DNA from: CAYLNM01 sp964385045
GTDB lineage: Bacteria > Planctomycetota > Phycisphaerae > Phycisphaerales > SM1A02
DNA length: 9,989 bases
Assembly (NCBI GenBank): GCA_964385045.1
Contig: CAYLNM010000157.1
Span: 1-9,989, forward strand
Direction of reading: 5' to 3'
Part shown: piece by piece, positions 1 through 6,386 of the stretch
Layout: each line of letters starts with the position of its first letter
How positions within the stretch are numbered: position 1 is the stretch's first letter
The notes under the pieces: generated by a model
What the model was told of the DNA's origin: nothing
The model's input: the letters and a program-made list of their open reading frames with translations, nothing else
The model's database searches: none
Made by a program: the position numbers and the translations under genes

Positions 1-40
1 CCCCCGATCCCCGCCCCAGTCGTCAGCCCCGGAAGCCGCG

Positions 41-2287
41 ATGTCCAGCACCCCGACCATCGTCTACACCCACACCGACGAGGCCCCCGCCCTCGCGACG
101 TACTCGCTGCTCCCGATCATCCGCTCGTACCTCGAGCCCGCGGGCATCGCGGTCGAGACCCGGGACATCTCGCTCGCGGGCCGGATCCTCGCCGCCTTCC
201 CCGAGCGGCTCACGGGCGAGCAGCGGGTGGGCGACCACCTCGCCGAGCTCGGCCGCCTCGCGACGACGCCCGAGGCCAACATCATCAAGCTGCCGAACAT
301 CTCGGCCTCGATCCCCCAGCTGCAGGCGGCGATCCGCGAGCTCCGCGAGCACGGCTACGACCTGCCGGACTACCCCGAGGATCCCGCGGACGACGCCGCA
401 CGCGAGATCAAGGCCCGGTACGACCGCATCAAGGGCAGCGCGGTGAACCCGGTCCTCCGCGAGGGCAACTCCGACCGCCGCGCCCCGCGGTCGGTCAAGC
501 AGTACGCCCGCTCGCATCCCCACCGCATGGGCACCTGGTCCCCCGAGTCGCGGACCAACGTCGCCCACATGGACGGCGGCGACTTCTACGGCAACGAGCA
601 GTCGCTCACGATGGCCGAGGACGCGGTCCTCCGCATCGAGCTCGTGCGGGACGACGGCACCATCCTGCTCCTGAAGGACGACGTCCACGTCGACGCGGGC
701 GAGGTGGTCGACGGGACCTTCATGAGCCGCGAGCGCCTGATCGCGTTCCTCGAGTCGGCGATCGAGCGGGCCCGCACCGATGGGGTGCTGTTCTCGCTCC
801 ACCTGAAGGCCACGATGATGAAGGTCTCGGACCCGATCATCTTCGGCCACGCGGTGCGGGTCTTCTTCCGGCCCGTCTTCGAGAAGCACGGTGCCACCCT
901 CGAGCGGCTGGGCGTCGACGCCGACCACGGCTTCGGCGACGTCGTGGCCCGGATCGCGGAGCTGCCCGAGGCCGAGCGGGCCGCGATCGAGGCCGACGTG
1001 CAGGCGGTGTACGAGCGCGGGCCGGCGATCGCGATGGTCGACTCGGACCGGGGCATCACCAATCTCCACGTGCCGAACGACGTCATCATCGACGCCTCGA
1101 TGCCGGCGATGATCCGCGAGGGCGGACGGATGTGGAACGCCGCCGGCGACACCGAGGACTGCCTCGCCACGATCCCCGATCGCTCGTACGCCGGGATCTA
1201 CCAGGAGGTCATCGACCACTGCCGGACCCACGGCGCGTTCGACCCCACCACGATGGGCAGCGTCCCCAACGTCGGCCTGATGGCGAAGAAGGCCGAGGAG
1301 TACGGCTCCCACGACACCACCTTCGAGGCGCCGGCCGCGGGCACGATCCGCATCGTCGACGGCCACGGCACCGTGCTCATGGAGCACGCCGTCGCCGAGG
1401 GCGACATCTGGCGGATGTGCCGCGTGAAGGAGGAGGCGGTCCGCGACTGGGTCGGCCTCGCGGTCCGGCGGGCCCGCGAGACCGGGGCGCCGGCCGTCTT
1501 CTGGCTCGACGCGGATCGGGCCCACGACGCGCAGCTGATCGAGCAGGTCCACCGCTTCCGGAAGGACCACGACACCAGCGGCCTCGAGCTCTCGATCAAG
1601 GCCCCGCGGGAGGCGATGCGGCACGCCCTCGAGCGGGCCCGGGCCGGCGAGGACACGATCTCCGTCACCGGCAACGTCCTCCGCGACTACCTGACCGACC
1701 TCTTTCCGATCCTCGAGCTCGGCACCAGCGCGAAGATGCTCTCGATCGTGCCGCTGATGAACGGCGGCGGGCTGTTCGAGACCGGGGCCGGCGGCTCCGC
1801 CCCCAAGCACGTCCAGCAGTTCACGAAGGAGAACCACCTGCGGTGGGACTCCCTCGGCGAGTTCCTCGCCCTCGCGGCGTCGCTCGAGCACCTCGCGGGC
1901 CGCTTCGACGTGCCGCGGGCGAAGGTGATGGCCGATGCCCTCGACGCCGCCACCGCCCGCTACCTCGAGGAGAACCGCTCGCCCTCGCGGAAGGTGGGCG
2001 AGCCCGACAACCGCACCAGCCACTACTGGCTCGGCCGCTACTGGGCCGAGGCCCTCGCCGCCCAGGGCGAGGACGCCGAGCTCGCCGAGCGGTTCCGCCC
2101 GGTGGCCACCGCCCTCGCGGCGGCCGAGGACGCGATCGTGGCCGAGCTCAACGCGGTCCAGGGCGAGCCGATGGACGTGGGCGGCTACTTCCAGCCGAAT
2201 CCCGCCGCGGTGGAGCGGGCGATGCGGCCCTGCGCGACGCTCAACGACGTGGTGGACGCGATCAGCCTCAGGACGAGCTCGGCCTGA
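41..2287 (+). CDS. icd: Monomeric NADP-dependent isocitrate dehydrogenase
   Basis: Oxidatively decarboxylates isocitrate to 2-oxoglutarate with NADP in the cytoplasmic TCA cycle. At 748 aa it matches the usual length (about 740) of the monomeric family, not the roughly 420-aa dimeric one. Conserved blocks run through the whole protein: LPNISASIPQLQ (84-95), KGSAVNPVLREGNSDRR (131-147), SLHLKATMMKVSDP (252-265), ITNLHVPNDVIIDASMPAMI (339-358), YGSHDTTF (421-428), VLRDYLTDLFPILELG (546-561) and ETGAGGSAPKHVQQF (580-594). From memory of the Azotobacter enzyme, with a +1 offset, S133, K256, Y421, R548 and D549 match substrate residues, D351, D549 and D553 match metal ligands, and H590 and R601 match NADP-site residues. 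All are present, so the enzyme should be active. The ATG is preceded by GGAAG (31-35) at 5-nt spacing. Only 40 bp of upstream sequence is visible, so its promoter cannot be judged. Identification is very secure; the symbol follows common usage. Confidence 0.97.
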   Translation: MSSTPTIVYTHTDEAPALATYSLLPIIRSYLEPAGIAVETRDISLAGRILAAFPERLTGEQRVGDHLAELGRLATTPEANIIKLPNISASIPQLQAAIRELREHGYDLPDYPEDPADDAAREIKARYDRIKGSAVNPVLREGNSDRRAPRSVKQYARSHPHRMGTWSPESRTNVAHMDGGDFYGNEQSLTMAEDAVLRIELVRDDGTILLLKDDVHVDAGEVVDGTFMSRERLIAFLESAIERARTDGVLFSLHLKATMMKVSDPIIFGHAVRVFFRPVFEKHGATLERLGVDADHGFGDVVARIAELPEAERAAIEADVQAVYERGPAIAMVDSDRGITNLHVPNDVIIDASMPAMIREGGRMWNAAGDTEDCLATIPDRSYAGIYQEVIDHCRTHGAFDPTTMGSVPNVGLMAKKAEEYGSHDTTFEAPAAGTIRIVDGHGTVLMEHAVAEGDIWRMCRVKEEAVRDWVGLAVRRARETGAPAVFWLDADRAHDAQLIEQVHRFRKDHDTSGLELSIKAPREAMRHALERARAGEDTISVTGNVLRDYLTDLFPILELGTSAKMLSIVPLMNGGGLFETGAGGSAPKHVQQFTKENHLRWDSLGEFLALAASLEHLAGRFDVPRAKVMADALDAATARYLEENRSPSRKVGEPDNRTSHYWLGRYWAEALAAQGEDAELAERFRPVATALAAAEDAIVAELNAVQGEPMDVGGYFQPNPAAVERAMRPCATLNDVVDAISLRTSSA

Positions 2288-2385
2288 GTCGCGGCCGTGC
2301 GCCCGCCGTCCCGCCGCCCCGCCTTCCCGACGCCTCGCCACCGGCGTTCGGGTCCCGATCGGGCGGATCCCGTCCGGCCGGCCGC

Positions 2386-2413
2386 TTGCGAGGACGCGGA
2401 CCGCGGCTACACT
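2386..2413 (+). promoter_or_regulatory. Candidate sigma70 promoter for rpmE (and perhaps prfA)
   Basis: TTGCGA (2386-2391) and TACACT (2408-2413) are separated by 16 nt. Each matches 4 of 6 positions of the TTGACA/TATAAT consensus. The TACACT is one of very few AT-containing stretches in this gap, which makes it stand out. Transcription would begin near 2420 and leave a leader of about 95 nt before the rpmE ATG. This is pattern matching only. Confidence 0.45.
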
Positions 2414-2424
2414 ACGCGGCTCGC

Positions 2425-2441
2425 CTTGCCGATCCGGCAGG
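2425..2441 (+). promoter_or_regulatory. Hairpin at the 5' end of the rpmE leader
   Basis: CTTGCCG (2425-2431) pairs with CGGCAGG (2435-2441) around a 3-nt ATC loop: six Watson-Crick pairs plus one G-U pair. It lies just after the predicted transcription start and about 75 nt before the rpmE start codon. Several phyla are known to have L31 autoregulatory leader RNAs, so a regulatory role is possible, but I cannot match this one to a described class. Confidence 0.3.
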
Positions 2442-2515
2442 CGTCCGTCCTCCCACCATCCCGACCCATCCCGGGTCCCAGCCCGCGGGCGATTCCGCCC
2501 GCCGAAGGTCTCGCC

Positions 2516-2740
2516 ATGAAGAAGGACATCCACCCCGAGTACCACGAGTGCAAGGTGTACTTCCGCGGCGATCACGTGATGACCGTGGGAGCGACCGTGC
2601 CCGAGCTGAACGTCGAGATCTGGAGCGGCTCGCATCCGTTCTTCACCGGCAAGTCGTCCTTCGTGGACACCGCCGGCCGGGTCGAGAAGTTCCAGCGCAA
2701 GTTCAAGGGCGACTACTTCAAGAACCGCAAGAAGAAGTGA
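2516..2740 (+). CDS. rpmE: 50S ribosomal protein L31, zinc-ligand-free form
   Basis: Component of the large ribosomal subunit that contributes to subunit bridging. The 74-aa product opens with the diagnostic MKKDIHPEY and carries SHPFFTGK (39-46), TAGRVEKF (52-59) and a lysine-rich tail. In zinc-type L31 four cysteines (16, 18, 37 and 40 in E. coli) bind Zn. Here the aligned positions are F16, G18, W36 and S39. Only C12 remains, and it is not a ligand position. The protein still has the compact form without the insertion seen in the alternative YkgM paralogues, so it looks like a type A L31 that lost its ribbon. The ATG is chosen because the protein starts exactly at the family N-terminus and AAGG (2505-2508) lies 7 nt upstream. 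The frame opens further upstream, but that part is proline/arginine-rich non-homologous sequence. Confidence 0.96.
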   Translation: MKKDIHPEYHECKVYFRGDHVMTVGATVPELNVEIWSGSHPFFTGKSSFVDTAGRVEKFQRKFKGDYFKNRKKK

Positions 2741-2787
2741 CGCCCCGCCGGGCCCGCCGCGGCCCGGTCCCATCCCCCGCCCACCCC

Positions 2788-2811
2788 CACGCCGCCTTCA
2801 CGGGCGGCGTG
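2788..2811 (+). terminator. Strong hairpin between rpmE and prfA (terminator or attenuator)
   Basis: CACGCCGCC (2788-2796) and GGCGGCGTG (2803-2811) form a perfect 9-bp stem with a TTCACG loop. The following bases, TTCGTGTCC, are only weakly T-rich, so termination may be partial. It lies 47 nt after the rpmE stop and ends only 9 nt before the prfA ribosome-binding site (2821-2825). It could therefore cap rpmE mRNA, attenuate read-through into prfA, or sit in the prfA leader. The pairing is seen; the role is inferred. Confidence 0.55.
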
Positions 2812-2836
2812 TTCGTGTCCGGAGGACCCCCGCCCC

Positions 2837-3922
2837 GTGTCCACCCCCGCCCGCGACCCGCTCCGCGACCGGCTCGTCGAGCTGTCGGACCGGCTCGACG
2901 CCCTCGACGCCGAGCTCGCCGACCCCGCCGTGGCCGGCGACCACCGCGCCGCCGGCCGCGTGGCCGCGGCGCGGCGGGCGATCGAGCCGGCGGTGCGGGC
3001 GTGGCGCAGCGTCGTCGCCTTCGAGTCCGAGATCCGCGAGTGCGAGCGGGCCCTCGCCGCGGGCGACGACCCCGACCTCGCGGCGCTCGCCCGCGAGGAG
3101 CTGCCGGGGCTGCGCGAGCGGCGCGACGAGGAGCTCGCCGCCGCCCGCCGCTCGCTCGTCCGCGGCGAGGACGAGGGCATCGGCTCGCTGGTGCTGGAGA
3201 TCCGCGCCGGCGTCGGCGGCGACGAGGCGGCGCTCTGGGCCGGCGACCTGCTCCGCATGTACGAGCAGCTCGCCGCCCGCCGCGGCTGGCGGCTCGAGAT
3301 CGTCGACGGCTCGCCCGGCGAGCAGGGCGGGTTCAAGGCCGTCACCGCGACGGTGAGCGGCGACGGCGCGTGGGCGACGCTCGGCTACGAGGGCGGGACG
3401 CACCAGGTGAAGCGGGTGCCGGCGACCGAGGCCCAGGGCCGCGTGCACACCTCGACCGCCACCGTCGCGGTGCTGCCCGAGCCGCAGGAGGTCGACGTCG
3501 CCCTCGATCCCGGCGACGTGAAGGAGATGATCACGACCGCCCAGGGCCCCGGGGGGCAGAACGTCAACAAGGTCGCCACCGCGGTGCACCTCATCCACGA
3601 GCCGACCGGCGTCGAGGTGCGGATCCAGGACACCACCAGCCAGGCCCGCAACCGCGAGCAGGCGTGGCGGATCCTGCGGGCGCGGCTGCTCGAGCGCGAG
3701 CGGGCCGCCGCCGACGCCGCGCGGGCCGAGCAGCGGGCGTCGATGATCGGCCGCGGCGACCGGGCGGAGAAGATCCGCACCTACCGCTGGAAGGACAACC
3801 TCGTCGTCGACCACCGCGTGAAGGCGCAGGCGCGGCTCGCGGAGGTGATGGCCGGCGGCCTCGAGCGGATCGTCGAGCGGCTGGTGGAGGAGGACCTCGC
3901 GCGGCGGCTCGAGGCTCTCTGA
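2837..3922 (+). CDS. prfA: Peptide chain release factor 1
   Basis: Recognises UAA and UAG in the ribosomal A site and triggers peptide release. The 361-aa length is typical of RF1. Residues 195-197 are PAT inside VKRVPATEAQGRVHTS, which is the RF1 stop-codon tripeptide (RF2 has SPF). GGQ, the catalytic loop of domain 3 whose glutamine is methylated by PrmC, is at residues 239-241 (3551-3559) in GPGGQNVNK. RAEKIRTYRWKDNLVVDHRVK near residues 310-330 is the conserved RF1 C-terminal block. The first 100 residues are the charged helical domain 1. The GTG start is set by GGAGG (2821-2825) and by the family N-terminus. prmC, often the downstream neighbour of prfA, is not here. Confidence 0.96.
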   Translation: MSTPARDPLRDRLVELSDRLDALDAELADPAVAGDHRAAGRVAAARRAIEPAVRAWRSVVAFESEIRECERALAAGDDPDLAALAREELPGLRERRDEELAAARRSLVRGEDEGIGSLVLEIRAGVGGDEAALWAGDLLRMYEQLAARRGWRLEIVDGSPGEQGGFKAVTATVSGDGAWATLGYEGGTHQVKRVPATEAQGRVHTSTATVAVLPEPQEVDVALDPGDVKEMITTAQGPGGQNVNKVATAVHLIHEPTGVEVRIQDTTSQARNREQAWRILRARLLERERAAADAARAEQRASMIGRGDRAEKIRTYRWKDNLVVDHRVKAQARLAEVMAGGLERIVERLVEEDLARRLEAL

Positions 3923-4216
3923 GGCCCCCGCCCCCGTGCGGTTCGCTTTCCGGACCGCCGCGCCTGGCGAGGCGGGACCAATCACCGCCGCGCGGGCCGC
4001 GTTTCCGCCCCCCGGCCCTCGATCGACCCCTCCCTCCGCTATCCTCGTCCCTGGATGAGCGTGACGGGGCCCCCGCCACCCGGCATCGTCGTGCGCGAGC
4101 GCCGGTCCCGGCGGACGGACCCGCCGCCCGGGCGGCCGAGGAATGGACTCACTCCCGCGGATCGTGCCGGATCAGGCCGGCCCGCTCCCGCGAATCGCGT
4201 CCGAGGACCCACGCTC
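3923..4216. other. Intergenic region between prfA and the pseudopilin pair
   Basis: 294 bp with no convincing gene. A 5-bp hairpin (CGCCT 3961-3965 with AGGCG 3970-3974) lies 38 nt after the prfA stop but has no T tract. A second 5-bp pair (GCCGG 4166-4170 with CCGGC 4177-4181) is nested inside CGCGG 4156-4160 and CCGCG 4188-4192. TATCCT at 4040-4045 could be a -10 element, but I see no good -35 at the right distance. The frame of the following pilin stays open from an ATG at 4055, but that extension is proline/arginine-rich and looks like untranslated leader. Confidence 0.5.
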
Positions 4217-5275
4217 ATGCCGCGCATCCCGACCCGATCCCGCTCGCCCCGCCTCGCCCGCCGCCTCGCGGCCGGCCGCCGGGCGTTCACCGTCATCGAG
4301 CTCCTGGTGGTCGTCGCGATCATCGCGGTGCTCGCCGGCCTGCTGCTCGCCGCCCTCGACGCGGCCCGCGAGCGCGGCCAGATCAGCAGCACGCAGGCCG
4401 CGATGGAGGCCTTCCGCGCCGGCTGCGAGGCCTTCCAGCAGGAGCACGGTCGCCTGCCGGGCGTCATCCCGGAGGAGGTGCTGTTCGCCGACGCCGGCGC
4501 CAACGGCGACATCCCGCAGATCACGGCCATGGAGAACGCGCTGCTGCACCTGATGGGCGGCTTCGCGGTCTCGATCGGTGGCCCTCCGGATCCGGGATCC
4601 GACGCCCACTGGGACTCGTTCACCGGCGCCCCGGGCCTCATCGAGCTGACGATCGGCGACTCGGCGTCCGGTCCCGAGTACGCCCTTCGCGTCGACCCCG
4701 CCCGTCTCGGCGAGGGGCCGCGGGTCGACGGCCGCCAGTTCGAGCCGTACTTCGTCCCGTCGCCGGGCTCGCTGCGGCCCGTCGATGGCCAGGTGCCCAC
4801 GGACGCCGACCCCGGCATCCCGGACCTCATCGACTCGTGGGGCCAGCCGATCGCGTTCATGCGTCGCAAGAGTCGGCTCGGCCCGCTCCTCACGCCGACC
4901 GGCGACTTCGGCCCGGGCCAGTTCGATCCCACCGGCCTGCTTCCCTACCTCGCGGCCGAGCGGATCGGCGAGCTCGCGGAGCTGCAGCAGTACGACGCCT
5001 CCGGCAACGTCCGGGGCAGCGTGCTCACCGGCCTCGACGACGACGTGCAGGCCCGCGACAACCTCGCCCTGCTCATTCGCAACCCGGCGTTCGACGATCA
5101 GGCCCGCGGCACCTTCGTGCTGATGTCGGCGGGGCCCGACGGCATCTGGTTCTCCGCCGCCGACGGTCCGGGCACGGTGTCGAGCCCGGTCTTCGAGCTC
5201 ACCGACGAGGACCTCGACCTGCCGCCGGACATCGCCGGCGAGTACGACGACCTGCTCAGCTTCGGAGGGTCCTGA
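4217..5275 (+). CDS. GspG-like type II secretion/type IV pilus pseudopilin
   Basis: Exported pilin-like subunit, expected to be processed by a prepilin peptidase and built into a pseudopilus or fibre in the envelope. The 352-aa product has a basic leader of 23 residues, a cleavage site A23|F24 in RRAFTVIELL, glutamate at mature position +5 (E28), then a hydrophobic helix to about residue 47. DSWGQPIAF (207-215) and LMSAGPDGIWF (302-312) resemble the DPWG and SxGpDG signatures of GspG major pseudopilins. GspG is usually near 140 aa, so a large insert lies between the helix and these motifs. The ATG at 4217 is chosen over the in-frame ATG at 4055 because it has GAGGA (4203-4207) at 9-nt spacing and gives a normal-length leader. 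It is followed one base later by a second prepilin. Family is clear; the exact system is not. Confidence 0.85.
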   Translation: MPRIPTRSRSPRLARRLAAGRRAFTVIELLVVVAIIAVLAGLLLAALDAARERGQISSTQAAMEAFRAGCEAFQQEHGRLPGVIPEEVLFADAGANGDIPQITAMENALLHLMGGFAVSIGGPPDPGSDAHWDSFTGAPGLIELTIGDSASGPEYALRVDPARLGEGPRVDGRQFEPYFVPSPGSLRPVDGQVPTDADPGIPDLIDSWGQPIAFMRRKSRLGPLLTPTGDFGPGQFDPTGLLPYLAAERIGELAELQQYDASGNVRGSVLTGLDDDVQARDNLALLIRNPAFDDQARGTFVLMSAGPDGIWFSAADGPGTVSSPVFELTDEDLDLPPDIAGEYDDLLSFGGS

Positions 5276-5276
5276 C

Positions 5277-6287
5277 GTGCCCCGACCCCGCCGCACCGCC
5301 CGCCCGGCCTTCTCGCTCACCGAGCTGGTCTTCGCCATCGGGCTCATCGCGATCCTCGTCGCGATCCTCGTCCCGGCCCTGCTCGGCATTCGGGCCGCCG
5401 GCGATCGCAGCGCGACGCAGGCGGGGCTCCGGCAGATGGCGCAGGCCTACACCAGCTACGCCTCGGACCACGGCGGCGCGCTGATGCCCGGCTACGTGCT
5501 CGACTCGGCCCGCGTGCCCCTCCGCGCTCGCGACGCCGACGGCCGGGACATCTCGGGCACCGAGGACGCCGCGCCCTACGTGTGGCGGCTCGCCGAGTAC
5601 CTCGACGACTGGCGGGTGACGACCACCGGCTACGGCGAGGGCCTGGGGGCCCGGCTGACGGCCGAGGTCGCCGATGGCGTGGTCGGCGGCGCGACCGCCG
5701 GCCCGGATCAGCTCGGCCTCGCCCGCGTGCCGGCGATCGGCATGAACACCGTCTGGGTCGGCGGCGACGATCGGCACTTCACCGTGCCGGACACTGCCCG
5801 TCCCGACGTCCCGGGCAACCGCGACCCGTGGACGAACCGCTTCGACACCCAGGCGGTCACCTCCGTCAGCGGCGTGCGCAACACCTCGCGGCTGGTGGTG
5901 TTCGCTCCGACCCGGCGCTGGGACGACGAGGCGTGGGGGCCGGGCCAGGCCGTCAGCGCGGCGGCGGGCGAGCGCCTCGGCGCCCCGGCCCTGATGCCGC
6001 CCCGCTTCCCCGACGCGGAGGGCGACCTGCAGTCCGACGGCGGCGCGTGGGACGCGGCGCGGATCGCGGGCGACTTCGAGTCGGTGGTGCAGCAGCCCAA
6101 CGACGCCGGCAGCTGGGATCCGGACGCGGACGCGGGCGTGCCCGTCTTCCGCTCCGCCCGCGACGAGGTCCTGCCCGTCGTCCACTTCGACGGCAGCTTC
6201 AGCTCGGTGCCGCTGCTCGAGCTCCGCAACGACCCGCGGTACTGGAACCCGCAGGCGAACCAGGTGATCATCGGCGACGAGGACTGA
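5277..6287 (+). CDS. Prepilin-type N-terminal cleavage/methylation domain protein
   Basis: Second pilin-like protein, 336 aa, probably co-assembled or co-regulated with the one before it. The 11-residue leader MPRPRRTARPA ends at A11|F12 in AFSLTEL, with E16 at +5, followed by a hydrophobic helix to about residue 37. ATQAGLRQMAQAYTSYASDHGGALMPGY follows the helix in the manner of the many planctomycete prepilin proteins (the LRQ...YA.D.G..P pattern). VVHFDGSF (301-308) near the C-terminus resembles the HxDG tail of that group. The GTG start lies one base after the upstream TGA, with GGAGGG (5264-5269) at 7-nt spacing inside the end of the previous gene, so translation is probably coupled. The middle (100-290) is unassigned. 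No pilus assembly genes are nearby. Confidence 0.83.
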   Translation: MPRPRRTARPAFSLTELVFAIGLIAILVAILVPALLGIRAAGDRSATQAGLRQMAQAYTSYASDHGGALMPGYVLDSARVPLRARDADGRDISGTEDAAPYVWRLAEYLDDWRVTTTGYGEGLGARLTAEVADGVVGGATAGPDQLGLARVPAIGMNTVWVGGDDRHFTVPDTARPDVPGNRDPWTNRFDTQAVTSVSGVRNTSRLVVFAPTRRWDDEAWGPGQAVSAAAGERLGAPALMPPRFPDAEGDLQSDGGAWDAARIAGDFESVVQQPNDAGSWDPDADAGVPVFRSARDEVLPVVHFDGSFSSVPLLELRNDPRYWNPQANQVIIGDED

Positions 6288-6339
6288 GCCGGAGCGCGGG
6301 ACCGGCCGCCGGCGTTCGCGCGGCCGCGTGACGCACCGC

Positions 6340-6385
6340 CCGGCTCCCGCTCCCGCGCCGGCGCCGGCGCCGGCGTCGGAGCCGG
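6340..6385. repeat. Inverted repeat with GCGCCG hexamer array between convergent genes
   Basis: CCGGCTCC (6340-6347) and GGAGCCGG (6378-6385) are exact 8-bp inverted arms. The 30-nt loop contains three tandem GCGCCG units (6355-6372) that are themselves self-complementary. It lies within the 99 bp between two convergent genes and abuts the stop of the minus-strand glycosyltransferase (6387-6389). It could act as a bidirectional terminator, although neither side has a T tract. Confidence 0.4.
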
Positions 6386-6386
6386 C

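Noticed and set aside
23..2773. A 916-codon open frame antisense to icd and rpmE
   Set aside because: It mirrors the codon pattern of icd on the opposite strand, is rich in V, D, G, R and H as such mirrors are, and has no recognisable domain.
3551..3559. Run of six G bases at the GGQ codons of prfA as a frameshift site
   Set aside because: The frame is intact on both sides and encodes the expected GGQ motif; programmed frameshifting is known for RF2, not RF1, and at a different position.
4040..4045. TATCCT as a -10 box for the pseudopilin pair
   Set aside because: It matches 4 of 6 bases, but no credible -35 lies 15-19 nt upstream, so it is mentioned only in the spacer entry.
4055..4216. 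N-terminal extension of the first pseudopilin from the ATG at 4055
   Set aside because: The 54 extra residues are proline/arginine-rich, would bury the prepilin leader, and lack a good ribosome-binding site; the ATG at 4217 has one.
1132..5484. A 1450-codon open frame on the plus strand spanning four genes
   Set aside because: It is a +1-type shadow over icd, rpmE, prfA and a pilin, is extremely arginine/proline-rich, and shows no family motif. Stop codons are rare in this frame because of the GC content.
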